A DNA stretch of 51,766 nucleotides. It comes from Elusimicrobiota bacterium (GTDB taxonomy: Bacteria > Elusimicrobiota > Elusimicrobia > UBA1565 > UBA9628). The notes below the pieces were generated by a model. That model saw only the letters and a program-made list of their open reading frames with translations, searched no databases and was not told the origin of the DNA. Made by a program: the position numbers and the translations under genes. Shown one piece after another: positions 7,727 through 17,000 of the stretch. Every line of letters begins with the position of its first letter. Within the stretch, counting starts at the first letter, position 1. Location: NCBI GenBank assembly GCA_016234805.1, contig JACRNU010000008.1, positions 1-51,766 of the forward strand. Direction: 5' to 3'.

Positions 7727-7834
7727 CTACTGCGTTTTCTGCTGGGGACCCAGGATCTTGACGAAGCACCAGACGGTCAGGACCGTCAGCGTCGTCCAGC
7801 ATGCGACCATGAAGAACCAGCCAGTACCCGTCAT
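7727..7834 (-). CDS. MetS-like small subunit of NSS transporter (35 aa)
   Basis: A 35-residue single-pass membrane peptide (MTGTGWFFMVACWTTLTVLT, then VWCFVKILGPQQKTQ). The ATG overlaps the TGA stop of the upstream NSS transporter as ATGA, so it is translationally coupled. It matches the known layout in which a very short hydrophobic gene (MetS in actinobacterial MetPS) follows an NSS symporter. It is too short for ordinary ORF thresholds and would be missed. Function as an accessory subunit is inferred from position, size and the single transmembrane helix; similarity to MetS itself could not be tested. The cyclase gene begins 9 nt later. Confidence 0.68.
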   Translation of the reverse strand: MTGTGWFFMVACWTTLTVLTVWCFVKILGPQQKTQ

Positions 7835-9387
7835 GGGGCCTCCGTGAGTTCTTTGAGCCTCTTGGACTTCGAGACGAGCCAGCACAGGCCCAGGAACACC
7901 CCGAGCAGGGCCAGCCTCGCTGCCCAGCGCCAGGCCTGGTCAGCCGGGGCCACGCCCTTCATGGCCAGGACATCCGGGCCCTGCTGCACGGTCCAGGAGA
8001 CGAACAGGAACAGCAGGTACACGGGCGTGACGTACTTCATGATGTAGTAGAAGATGCGCGGGGCCGGGACCTGCGCGCCTTTCTCGATCTCGGCCCAGGC
8101 ATTGTCCGGGCCCAGGACCCAGACGAAGAGGATGGTCTCGGCCAGGGCGAAGAGCGCCACCCCGAAGGTGCCGGACCAGAAGTCGAGCTCGTCGAGCGCT
8201 CCGGCCTGGAGCCCGAAGATGGCGATGTGCGCCATCAGGAAGGTGAGGCAGGCGGTCGCTGCCAGGGCTTTCTTGTGCGTGTAGCCGAGCTCGTCTTTAA
8301 GGAAGGTGATGAGGGGCTGCATGAGCGCCACCGAGGAGGTGATGCCCGCGATGAAGAGCAGGAGGAACCACATGGTGCCCAGGAGCTTGCCGAACGCCAG
8401 CTTCTGGAAGATGATGGGCATGGCTGCGAAGCCCAGATTGAAGGAGCCGCCTTGGGCGATGGAGAGGGTCTCGGCCCTGCCGAAGAACGCGAACGCGATG
8501 GGGATGGCGAGCGAGCCTCCGAGGATGACTTCCACGAACTCGTTGGTCATGGTGGTCGAGAGGCCCGTGACCACCACGTCGTCCTTTTCCCGGAGATAGC
8601 TCGCGTAGCACTGGATGGCTCCGAAGCCCACCGAGGTGGTGAAGAATATCTGCCCGGCTGCCGCGAGCCACACCTTGGAATTCGTCAACTGGGAGAAATC
8701 CGGGTTCCAGATGAAGCCGAGCCCGTTCCAGATGTTGTTCTCCGGCACGGCCGGATCGGGGGTGCCGAGCGTGAACACGCGGATCACGAGCAGAACCGCG
8801 AAGATGAAGAGGATGGGCATGCCGATGTTGGCCAGCCTCTCGATGCCCTTGGAGATGCCGCCTGAGAGCACCCAGATATTGAGGCCGAAGGTGATGAGGA
8901 AGAAGATGTAGCCCATGGGGGACACGTGCCAGGGCGAGCCGATGCCCTGGAAGGTGTTGAGGAACTGCTTCATGGATCCGACGTCCGCGATGCCGAAGTA
9001 TGCCCCGGTGAGAGAGAAGAAGCTGTAGGCCAGGGTCCAGGCTTCCACGTAGTTGTAGTAAAACACCACGCCCAGGGGGAAGAGGATGCCCAAGACGCCG
9101 ATGTACTTGGCCAGGGGGTGTTTCCATAAGAGAGTGAAGATGCCTGGGGTGGTGCCGTGGCCCTTGCTGCCCCCGAGCCGGCCCATGGCCCACTCGCACC
9201 ACATGAGGGGCACGGCCAGGAAGATGAGGGCGCAGAAGTAGGGGATCATGAACGCCCCGCCGCCGTTCTGCGTGGCCTGCACCGGGAACCGCAGGAAGTT
9301 CCCCAGCCCGATGGCGTTGCCCGCCATGGCCAGCACCAGGCCGAGCCGGGTGCCCCAGGTCTCGCGCGCGGAAGTGGTCTCGCTCAT
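7831..9387 (-). CDS. neurotransmitter:sodium symporter (NSS) family transporter
   Basis: Predicted 518-aa inner-membrane sodium-coupled transporter for amino acids or related solutes, with about 12 transmembrane helices and the LeuT fold. The diagnostic first-helix segment, LGLVLAMAGNAIGLGNFLRFP (residues about 15-35), contains the unwound GNAIGLGN sodium/substrate region. The length matches the family. An FFTTSVGFGA stretch near residue 250 fits helix 6/7. The substrate cannot be assigned. The ATG at 9387 lies only 6 nt after a TATAAT box, so the mRNA may be leaderless. It is followed by a coupled MetS-like peptide and then the PAS-cyclase. Confidence 0.9.
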   Translation of the reverse strand: MSETTSARETWGTRLGLVLAMAGNAIGLGNFLRFPVQATQNGGGAFMIPYFCALIFLAVPLMWCEWAMGRLGGSKGHGTTPGIFTLLWKHPLAKYIGVLGILFPLGVVFYYNYVEAWTLAYSFFSLTGAYFGIADVGSMKQFLNTFQGIGSPWHVSPMGYIFFLITFGLNIWVLSGGISKGIERLANIGMPILFIFAVLLVIRVFTLGTPDPAVPENNIWNGLGFIWNPDFSQLTNSKVWLAAAGQIFFTTSVGFGAIQCYASYLREKDDVVVTGLSTTMTNEFVEVILGGSLAIPIAFAFFGRAETLSIAQGGSFNLGFAAMPIIFQKLAFGKLLGTMWFLLLFIAGITSSVALMQPLITFLKDELGYTHKKALAATACLTFLMAHIAIFGLQAGALDELDFWSGTFGVALFALAETILFVWVLGPDNAWAEIEKGAQVPAPRIFYYIMKYVTPVYLLFLFVSWTVQQGPDVLAMKGVAPADQAWRWAARLALLGVFLGLCWLVSKSKRLKELTEAP

Positions 9388-9393
9388 GGCTGG

Positions 9394-9402
9394 ATTATAT
9401 CA
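9394..9402 (-). promoter_or_regulatory. -10 promoter element of the NSS gene (leaderless type)
   Basis: Minus-strand TGATATAAT carries a perfect -10 hexamer (9399-9394) with a TG extension. Only six bases separate it from the ATG at 9387, so transcription should start at or within a base or two of the start codon. No Shine-Dalgarno sequence is possible. Confidence 0.6.
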
Positions 9403-10203
9403 CTAAACGGCCGCGGGCGGAGCCGCGGCATTCTTGACCGCCCCCAGGGCCAGGGTGATGTAGGCGGCGGTGATGGCAAAGCCCGCCAGCAGGACCGTCC
9501 CGGCGTTGAGTCCCGCCGGCGTGAACAGCATGATGGCAAAAAGCGTGGACGGCAGGGTCTGGCCGTAGAGCGCGACGGAAGCGAGGGCTTCGGGGGCCAG
9601 GCCCGCGTCCATGCTCGCGTTGAGCAGGGACGCCACCAGCCAGTAGAGGAGAGTGGCGCAGGCCCGCCAAAGGAGGAAGCCGAAGAAGGCCAGGATCCCG
9701 GCCACGATGTAGATCACGATGGGGAATATCTTGGCGAACTCACGGTAGAACTGCGGCCCGATCTCCATGGGCGGGCCCTTGGTCTTGGACAGGTCGTTGA
9801 CCTCCACCTTGCCGGGCCGGTTCGCCAGGTACATGGCGTTGCCGGTGATGTAGACGCGGACCTTGCTCTCCTCCATCATCTGCGGGGTCACGGGTTCGGT
9901 GCGCGTGGTGTCGATCATGACTCCGAGCTCCGGGAAAGAGGGATGGCGGACGATCTTGGGAGTGTCCACCGCGGAGGTCACCTTGCCGTCGCCGAAGGTC
10001 ATGGGAGGGACGTTCTGGGCCATCCAGCCCATGAGGTCCTTGAAGGGAGGCACGATCCTGAGCCAGCAGAACACCATGAATGCGGCCGTGAACAGCGTTG
10101 CCAGGTACATGAGGTAACCGATGGACCGTCCTATGGATTGGACAGCGACCTTCCTGTAGAACTGGATGCTGGTGACGGCGTTGACCGGGTCGAGGATGAA
10201 CAT
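9403..10203 (-). CDS. DUF1189-like integral membrane protein
   Basis: Predicted 266-aa protein resembling the DUF1189 family, whose function is unknown. The N-terminus (FILDPVNAV..FYRKVAVQSIGRSIGYL) precedes one membrane helix (about 29-48). An extracytoplasmic domain of about 110 residues follows, and then three further helices (about 160-260). In the family this layout is one helix, an outer domain and a multi-helix bundle. The start at 10203 has GGAGGG four bases upstream; an earlier in-frame ATG lacks a site. It is divergent from the PAP2-like gene with a shared AT-rich spacer. Family membership is from memory of the pattern and should be treated as moderate. Confidence 0.6.
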   Translation of the reverse strand: MFILDPVNAVTSIQFYRKVAVQSIGRSIGYLMYLATLFTAAFMVFCWLRIVPPFKDLMGWMAQNVPPMTFGDGKVTSAVDTPKIVRHPSFPELGVMIDTTRTEPVTPQMMEESKVRVYITGNAMYLANRPGKVEVNDLSKTKGPPMEIGPQFYREFAKIFPIVIYIVAGILAFFGFLLWRACATLLYWLVASLLNASMDAGLAPEALASVALYGQTLPSTLFAIMLFTPAGLNAGTVLLAGFAITAAYITLALGAVKNAAAPPAAV

Positions 10204-10224
10204 GTGCCCTCCGTGACTCCGAAT

Positions 10225-10236
10225 ATTATAAAATAG
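10225..10236. promoter_or_regulatory. AT-rich divergent promoter between the DUF1189-like and PAP2-like genes
   Basis: The 47-bp gap holds one AT-rich patch, attataaaata. It gives TATAAT on the minus strand (10230-10225), well placed for the gene starting at 10203, and TATAAA on the plus strand, about 18 nt before the ATG at 10251. No clear -35 is seen for either direction. Confidence 0.4.
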
Positions 10237-10250
10237 ATGGCAGGCAAGAC

Positions 10251-11042
10251 ATGACACCGACCCAGGAAGCCGTGCAGGAGCGTCTCGCGGTCCTGGAGCG
10301 CAGGTTCCTCGAATCAGCCGAGGAGATCCGCGGCTTGCGCGAGCGCCTCGTAGAAGAGACCAAGGCCGAGCTTTCCGAGATCAAGGACCAGTGGCTCGGG
10401 GTCCATACCAAGTGGTGGGCGATCACCCTCTCCGGGGTGCTGGTCTTCTTCGTGCTCTGCTACGCCTTCTACACCCAGCTCGGGTGGGTGGCGGACCAGC
10501 GGCGCCTGCCCACCGGGTCGGATTGGCTGCTCCGGCACCTGCCCGTGGTCAACACCCTGCCGGTGCTCTCCTGGGGCTGGCTCGGCCTGCACCTCGTGCT
10601 CGGGGCCGCGGCCATCGCGTATTACCCTCGCCGCATCCCCTTCCTGATGTTCCTCCTGGGCGTGTACATCTTCATCCGCACCCTCTTCGTCTTCCTCTCT
10701 CCCATCGGCCCGCCGGTGGGCATGATGGACATGCGCAAGCTCGACTTCGTGTTCTCCCGCATCATGGGGACCTGGACCTTCAACAACGAGTTCGTGTTCT
10801 CGGGGCACACAGGCATCCCTTTTTTGTTCTTCCTGTTCTTCGAGACGCGCGTGCTCAAGACCATCTGCCTCGCGGGGTCCCTCGCCATGGGGGTCTGCGT
10901 CCTGCTCTCCCGCAACCACTACACCGTGGACGTGCTCGGCGCCTACCTCGTGTCGTATTCCATCTTCAAGCTCTCCGAGCACCTCTTCTACCGCTACATC
11001 AGGCCCCTGTTCCTGACCCGGCCGAGCTCGGACCGGTACTGA
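10251..11042 (+). CDS. PAP2-like (sphingomyelin synthase-type) membrane phosphatase/transferase
   Basis: Predicted 263-aa integral membrane protein. Residues 1-50 form an acidic amphipathic, coiled-coil-like cytoplasmic segment. About five or six transmembrane helices follow. Two catalytic motifs are clear: FSGHTG near residue 184, and NHYTVDVLGAYLVSYSIFKLSEH near 223-245. The second closely resembles the HYTxDV motif of the sphingomyelin-synthase branch of the PAP2 superfamily; its two His and the Asp would act on a phospholipid head group. Bacterial members may be lipid phosphatases or head-group transferases, and the substrate is unknown. It is read divergently from the DUF1189-like gene. 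Confidence 0.72.
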   Translation: MTPTQEAVQERLAVLERRFLESAEEIRGLRERLVEETKAELSEIKDQWLGVHTKWWAITLSGVLVFFVLCYAFYTQLGWVADQRRLPTGSDWLLRHLPVVNTLPVLSWGWLGLHLVLGAAAIAYYPRRIPFLMFLLGVYIFIRTLFVFLSPIGPPVGMMDMRKLDFVFSRIMGTWTFNNEFVFSGHTGIPFLFFLFFETRVLKTICLAGSLAMGVCVLLSRNHYTVDVLGAYLVSYSIFKLSEHLFYRYIRPLFLTRPSSDRY

Positions 11043-11147
11043 CTCCTCCCGCGTTCCCCGATATGGGCCTTCCGGGCAAGCGCGGCATGGGCCTGTCAGT
11101 CCTTCCGTCTGGGTCTTCCTTCACTGGAGGAACCCTTAAAATCTTGG

Positions 11148-11153
11148 CATATT
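11148..11153 (+). promoter_or_regulatory. possible -10 element of the 828-aa protein gene
   Basis: CATATT matches four of six -10 positions and lies six bases before the ATG at 11160, which has no ribosome binding site. This would fit a leaderless transcript like that proposed for the NSS gene. The match is weak. Confidence 0.3.
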
Positions 11154-11159
11154 AGTACT

Positions 11160-13646
11160 ATGACACGATTCCTCACGGTCCTTGTCGGGCTTTTCATCCT
11201 CGTTCCTGGTCGGGGGGAGGCCGCGTCCGCCGAGGCCTGGACGCCGGAGAGGCTTTCCGCTTTCTTCGACGGTGCCAAGGCCGGCCCGGGCGCTGGCGTG
11301 CCCGTGCCCGCCCCGTCGGGACAGCGGCTCAACCTCGCGGATCCGGATGGCGGGGACAAGGGCTCGCCGTCTCCGGCCAATATCCAGATCCAGGGCAAGG
11401 TCACGCCGATCGACGAGATCCCGGGCAGCGACTGGCGCACCGTGGGCCACATCGAGGACGCTGTCTCGGACGGGAACCTCTCCTCCCGCGAGAAGCAGGA
11501 CTTCTGGGATAAGCTGCGCAACGGCGCGTTCTGGAACGACATCGGCGATCAGATCTGCAGGCAGGCCAAGATCCCCCTGAAATACGACCTCAATCTCGGC
11601 GACATCGCCCACGTGAAGCCCTCGTTCGAGCGCTACCTGCGCACGGGCGTGGACGGCAGGATGGTGCTGGTGGACCGCGCCGAGCTGGGTCTCAGCATCG
11701 GCAAGGGCATCCCGATCCTGACCTCCGGGGCCCTGGGCGTGTCCGTGTCCGGGAGCGCCGAGATCAAGGGCATGTCCTGGGTGATGCGTCCCTTGAAGGG
11801 CGCCAAGGCCTGCGGCGAGCTCGACGAGCTCATCGATTTCCGGGAGGTCAAGACCGTCTATCCTCTCAGGGCCGACCGGTTCGCGGCCATGCAGGTGGGC
11901 GAGCTCTGGGCCATGCCGCTCACCCTCCGCGCATCCTTCGGCGCCGGCGTGGGCTACCCCGTAGCCGGGGTGACGCCGGTGACGGTGTCCTGGGGCTATT
12001 CCAGGGAGGGCGGGGTCAACGTGACCGTGCGCCGCTTGGATAAGGACGCCTTGCGGGTGCGCATCCGCATCGACCACGCCAGGGTCACCGGCCCGGCCAT
12101 CGGCTTGGACTACGCCATCACGGGCGCCCATTTCTACGACGAATACAAGACCCTGGGCGAGAACGCGGCCCGGGACTCCATGGGCGACCTCGTGGGCAAG
12201 AACGTCTTCAGGCTCGTGGAGCGGCCCATCCGTCGGGAGCTCGAGAAATACCTCGCCATGCGTCTGCAATGGCTGACCCAGTACATCAAGGAGGACCACG
12301 CGGTCATCGAGTTCGTGCTCGACCCCAACGACGCCAAGCAGATGAAGGGGCTCGAGGACCTGCTGTCCGGCGGGAGGTTCGAGGTCATCGACACCCTCTA
12401 CCAGAGGCTCAAGATCGCGGGGCAGGCGTGGCTCAATATCGACACGCTCAAGGACCAGATGCCCAAGCTCCAGGAGACCTACGACGCGGCCTTGAAGGAG
12501 CTCGGCGCCGGGGCCCGCAGCTTCCTGGGCACGGACCGCGCTGAGAGCGTGGTCAAGGGCTTCCGCCTCAAGTTCCCTTTCCTGTTCGACTACAAGCGCA
12601 ACTCGGGCGTCCGGGACGACAAGATCACCATCCTCGACGACTCCGGAGGCGAGTACGGCATCTACAAGGGGCACAAGGAATCCGAGCGCGGCTTCATAGG
12701 CATCCCCTTCCTGGGCCAGGTCTACAACTACAACCAGCGCCGCAGCGTCATGACCTACGTCCGTACGGCCAAGGACGGCAAGGCCGATGCCGCGGGCCTG
12801 GTCTTCGTCCAGCAGGCCGGCTACACCTCCCACAGCGAGGATTCGGCCCGCAGCCTGGCCGTGGACGCGCACGACCTCATGAAGCTCGTCGGGACCAGGG
12901 GCCAGGGGACCAATCCCAAGACCGCCCTGCCCCTCGACAAGGTCTTCCCCATGACGCCGCGCAAGGAAGAGGTGTGGGACTCGAACGGCCCGCCTCCGGG
13001 CAAGGACACCGGCCCCAACTACGACCGGGGCATGGGCGCCTTCACCTTGGTGCTCGGCCCCAGCGCGGTCGAGGACATCCTCAACGCCAAGCCCGAGGAT
13101 GTCATCCGGTCCTATGTCGTGGCGTGCGACTCCTGGGAGAAGGAGGCCATCCGCTGGGCTCTCGACAACGGCAAGTTCAAGGCCGACGGTTCGGTGGAGT
13201 ACAACTGGCGCAAGAGCCCCTATTACCAACGCTACCGGAGCAGCGACGAAACCCAGAACGACCCCGAGGGCGCGGTCCGGTGGGCCTTGGCCGACGCCAA
13301 GAAGCTCGTCAAGCGGCTCCAGGAGATCCGCGCCATGCGGCCCGACGGCTCCACCGACCCCAAGGCGGCCGAGATGCAGGCCCAGGCCGTGCGGGACATC
13401 GTGGCCGGCAAGGGCAAGGGGAGCCTGGACCTGGAATACGATGAGATGCTCAAGGTCTTCGTCCAGCTCACGGACGCCAAGAACGTCACGGCCGAGTTCC
13501 TCGTGTCCGCCAAGCCGAGCGCCAAGGGCAAGCCCGTGGTCGAGGGCCGCTACCTGCTCAACCGGGGCATGGCGGACGACGAAGCGCTCAAGGCCCTGGC
13601 TGAGACCTCCAACAAGTTCAACAGGCCTTCGGAATATAGCGACTGA
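11160..13646 (+). CDS. secreted protein of unknown function (828 aa)
   Basis: The N-terminus is a signal peptide (MTRFLTVLVGLFIL..GRGEAASAEAW, cleavage near residue 22). The mature protein is about 800 residues, rich in charged residues, with no membrane helix. I do not recognise a domain. Alternating short strands in residues 130-300 (GVSVSGSAEIKGM, VNVTVRRLDKDALRVRIRIDHARVTG) suggest a beta-rich region. The stretch 340-480 looks helical (MRLQWLTQYIKEDHAVIEFVL, KQMKGLEDLLS). A region near 510-600 again looks beta. No Shine-Dalgarno site precedes the ATG; a weak -10-like CATATT lies six bases upstream. It follows the PAP2-like gene by 117 bp. The envelope location is inferred from the signal peptide only. 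Confidence 0.7.
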   Translation: MTRFLTVLVGLFILVPGRGEAASAEAWTPERLSAFFDGAKAGPGAGVPVPAPSGQRLNLADPDGGDKGSPSPANIQIQGKVTPIDEIPGSDWRTVGHIEDAVSDGNLSSREKQDFWDKLRNGAFWNDIGDQICRQAKIPLKYDLNLGDIAHVKPSFERYLRTGVDGRMVLVDRAELGLSIGKGIPILTSGALGVSVSGSAEIKGMSWVMRPLKGAKACGELDELIDFREVKTVYPLRADRFAAMQVGELWAMPLTLRASFGAGVGYPVAGVTPVTVSWGYSREGGVNVTVRRLDKDALRVRIRIDHARVTGPAIGLDYAITGAHFYDEYKTLGENAARDSMGDLVGKNVFRLVERPIRRELEKYLAMRLQWLTQYIKEDHAVIEFVLDPNDAKQMKGLEDLLSGGRFEVIDTLYQRLKIAGQAWLNIDTLKDQMPKLQETYDAALKELGAGARSFLGTDRAESVVKGFRLKFPFLFDYKRNSGVRDDKITILDDSGGEYGIYKGHKESERGFIGIPFLGQVYNYNQRRSVMTYVRTAKDGKADAAGLVFVQQAGYTSHSEDSARSLAVDAHDLMKLVGTRGQGTNPKTALPLDKVFPMTPRKEEVWDSNGPPPGKDTGPNYDRGMGAFTLVLGPSAVEDILNAKPEDVIRSYVVACDSWEKEAIRWALDNGKFKADGSVEYNWRKSPYYQRYRSSDETQNDPEGAVRWALADAKKLVKRLQEIRAMRPDGSTDPKAAEMQAQAVRDIVAGKGKGSLDLEYDEMLKVFVQLTDAKNVTAEFLVSAKPSAKGKPVVEGRYLLNRGMADDEALKALAETSNKFNRPSEYSD

Positions 13647-14064
13647 GCCCCACCCGGGCCCATACACTGGGGTTGCCTTGGAGCGCCTCATCCGCGAGGA
13701 GGTTGAGAACCTGTCTCCGGAGTCATTCGTCTTCATGAAGTTCCGCAGCCGCAAGGACCAGGATATCGTTCGTCGAATGCACCAGGGACGCAAGACCTTG
13801 GGCGATTCCGGGCCTTGAACTTGGAATGCCCAATTCGTCAGTTGGCGGACGCATGAAAATCGGTGTTCAGCTTCCGCAAATAGGCTAAAATGGGCTCCTG
13901 GCCCGTTTGGGCCCGTGCCATGCCCATGGAGATCGCAGCCGCCGGAGGCCAACGCTCTTCCCGAGGGCGGCCGGGACACGCTCGGTCTCCGGCCTGGACC
14001 GCGAGCAGCCGCTACACCTCCTCGCCATCGTGGGCGCGCTCAAGGTCGCGGGGATGCTGACAAG
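13647..14064. other. 418-bp gene-free stretch with apparent gene remnants
   Basis: No complete gene is seen. In one frame (13678-13818) a 46-residue open segment begins at TTG and reads LERLIREEVENLSPESFVFM, then KFRSRKDQDIVRRMHQGRKT. It looks like real protein, perhaps the tail of a nucleotidyltransferase-type protein. In another frame, just before the kinase gene, GLDREQPLHLLAIVGALKV appears and ends in a TGA overlapping the kinase ATG. Both read like fragments of decayed genes. A TAAAAT box at 13886-13891 could serve the downstream kinase gene. Confidence 0.45.
13678..13818 (+). pseudogene. 46-residue coding-like fragment
   Basis: TTG-initiated open segment, ending in TGA, with strongly protein-like composition (LSPESFVFMKFRSRKDQDIVRRM) but no convincing promoter or ribosome site. 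The ESFVFMKFRSRKDQDIV pattern recalls the C-terminal part of some nucleotidyltransferase-like proteins. That resemblance is speculative. It may be a remnant of a deleted gene or a genuine small protein. Confidence 0.35.
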
Positions 14065-17000
14065 ATGATTAGGGTACTCATCGCCAGCCACAATCCCGAC
14101 TTAGTGGAGTTGATCCGGGGTTTGCTTGTCCAGGAAAGGTTCCTCATCAAAGTTGTGCTTGATGATGGCACGGAAGCGCTTGAACGAATCCGCTCGAATC
14201 CCCCCGATCTTGCTTTGCTTCAGCAGGGGCTGAGCCGCATGAGCGGGTGCGCGGTATGCGATGCGTTACGTCGCGATTCCGTCCTCAAGCATCTTCCCGT
14301 GGTCATCATATCTGGGACGCCGGGGAACAGGGCTTTTGCCCTGACCGCTGGCGCTGACGACTTTCTGCTCCTGCCGCTCGATGTTGTCGAGTTTTGCACG
14401 AGGACTCGCGCGGTGCTTCGGCGCTGTGGCGGGGATGCGGTGCGGGCCGAGGCCCGCGACTGGAAGCTGCCTCCGTTGGCGACCCCGAAGCCTTCCTCCA
14501 ACGATCAGAGAAAACCTGAGAGCCAAACTGAAGTCCAGTTTCCTTCCTCCCTTGCCGAATCTCAGACCCTCTCCATCCCGTCGGAGGTGGTACAACACGC
14601 CGGAGCGCCTAACATCCCAGGCTATGTCCTGACCTCCCCTCTGGGCCGCGGAGCTTATGCCCAGGTCTGGAAGGCCTGGCAGTCACGCACTCGTAAATGG
14701 GTGGCGGTCAAAGTCTTCCTTGAGAGGACGGGTGTCAACTGGATACTCCTTCAGCGCGAGGTCGAGCGATTGATCCGCCTGGACAAGCATCCCCACGTGG
14801 TTTCTCTGCTTGACGCCGAGTTGACCGGGGAAATCCCATTTTATGTGATGGACTTCCTGGAGAAGGGCTCACTGGAGCGGTTCGTCCATCCCGCAAGCGC
14901 GGTCGCGCCCGAGCTGGCCAGCCGTTGGATGCGGGAAATGGCCGAGGCCTTGAGCTATGTCCATTGCAAAGGCCTTGTCCATTGCGATCTTAAGCCCGCC
15001 AATGTGCTTCTTGACGAGGAGGGCCGCATCAGGGTCGCGGACTTCGGCCAGTCGCGTATCGTGACCGAATCCTCCGGCGCATTGGGAACGCTTTTCTACA
15101 TGGCGCCGGAACAGGCCGTTATTCTCCAGGACAACGAGCAGGCTCAACCCAATGTCAAGTGGGACGTCTACGCGTTGGGCGCCACGCTGTATTCGATCCT
15201 CACGGGAAAAATCCCCTACGAGCACGAGAGCAAGATGGCCTTACTCAAGACTTCTTCCCTACGGGAACGGCTGAAGGCATACCGCGAGTTGGTTTTTTCC
15301 AAACCGCTCCCGGAATGCGCGAGCGCGACTCGGGGCTGGGTGGACGAGGACTTGGCGGCGATGTTGGCCAAGTGCGTCTCGGCCGACCCCGAGCGCCGTT
15401 ATGCGGACATGGCGGAGGTGCTCGCCGACCTCCAGGCAAGGACCGATAGGAAACCAGTCTCCCCCTTGGCCCACAAGCCTGGCTACAGGGTCAAGCGGTT
15501 CCTGCAGAGAAACGCGGTCCTCGTGGGGGTCACATGCGCGGCTCTGGGCGGCCTGATCTGGGCCGGAACGCAGATCGTCAGGAAGAAGGCGCAGCTTGCC
15601 GAACAAAGCCTGGTCACCCAGGACATGAGCCGGGACGCCAAATATCGGCAAGCGCAGTCCCTTCTTCTCCGTGCCAAGAAATCATTGGGGGAGGGAGACG
15701 AAGGAGTCGCCGCGCTTTGGTACGCGAGGTCAAACTTGGTCTCTCCTTCCTTTTCAGCGCGAACTAATGCGCTTTCGATTTTGCAGTCCATGCCGTCGTT
15801 GCTGAAGATCATTCAGAGCACGGAAGGATTGTCACCAGTCATCAGCCCGGACGGCAAGCGCGCCCTGCTGGGGAGCCGCGCAGGCACGCTCCTCGTGGAC
15901 CTGTCCGAAGTCAAGGTCCTCGCCCTTTTGAACCGGCGCTACGACGATGCCGCTTTCAGCCCTGACGGCGCGACCCTGTTCCTGAGCAGATCGGAGCAAT
16001 GGAAATCCCTTCAGGAGGGTCGCTATGGGAGAAAAAAGCTGAGACATTTTCTCGAGTTCCGGGACGGCATGACAGGCAAGCTCCTGAGCGCCACAGCGTT
16101 GGAGTCCCAAGAAGCTGACTCTGACGCCCCCACAAATCGGCCTGAATTCCGGTTCGCTTCGAACGGCCGTATGGGGTTTTTCATGAAGGCTGGGGTTGGC
16201 ACACTCCTCGAAGTGAAGACCGGCAGGTTCCATGGCCCCAGAATCCCACTTGACCCTGTGTCGAATATCCACGAGGTAGCCATCAGCCCGGACGGGAGCA
16301 AGGTCTTCGGGTCGGCTCCAGACGGCACAGGCCGGCTGTGGGATTCGGCCACTGGGCACCTTTTTGGGAAGCCGATAGAGCGCTACAGCAGCCTGTTGCG
16401 GGGCGCCCTTCCCCGCAAAGAAGCGGAGTCTCTCATCCAGGGTGAGAGAAGGGAGCGATGCAGAATCATCAGACTTCGTTCGGATGATGCCCGCCCCATT
16501 TCCGTCCCGTTTGGAGTGCCAACGTTCAGCCCCGACGGAAGATGGTTGCATGCCTCGGACCACGGGACGAGCCGCATTTGGAATTCTCGCGGGATGATTC
16601 CCGTCGGGGACCCGATCTTCTTTGTCAAGGGAGGAGACGCAGTTAGGACCGTGGCATTCAGCCCGCGCGGAAACTTGCTGGTAGCCGGCCTTCGAGACAA
16701 TACCGCGCAATGCGTGACAATCCCCCCCGAGGCTGAAGCGTTGTCCGCCAGGACAATCCTGAGGCATCCCGGTGCAGGCGAAATTACGCAGGTTCTGTTT
16801 AGCGATGATGGTCGAGCACTCCTGACGGGCAGCAGCGGCGGCCTGGCTCGCGTGTGGGATATGAAGACATGGGGTTTCCCGCCGCTATCCAACTGGATTA
16901 GGCATTCGGCGGGATTGATGGCGTGCGCTTTCGGTCCCGGAGAGGGCCAAATCTCCACCGTTACCAGCGGCAGCGATGCCAAGACCCTATGGGTTTGGAA

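Noticed and set aside
11136-13979. Open frame of 947 codons opposite the 828-aa secreted protein gene
   Set aside because: Composition is a shadow of the plus-strand gene, which has a signal peptide and normal codon use. No motif or ribosome site supports the antisense frame.
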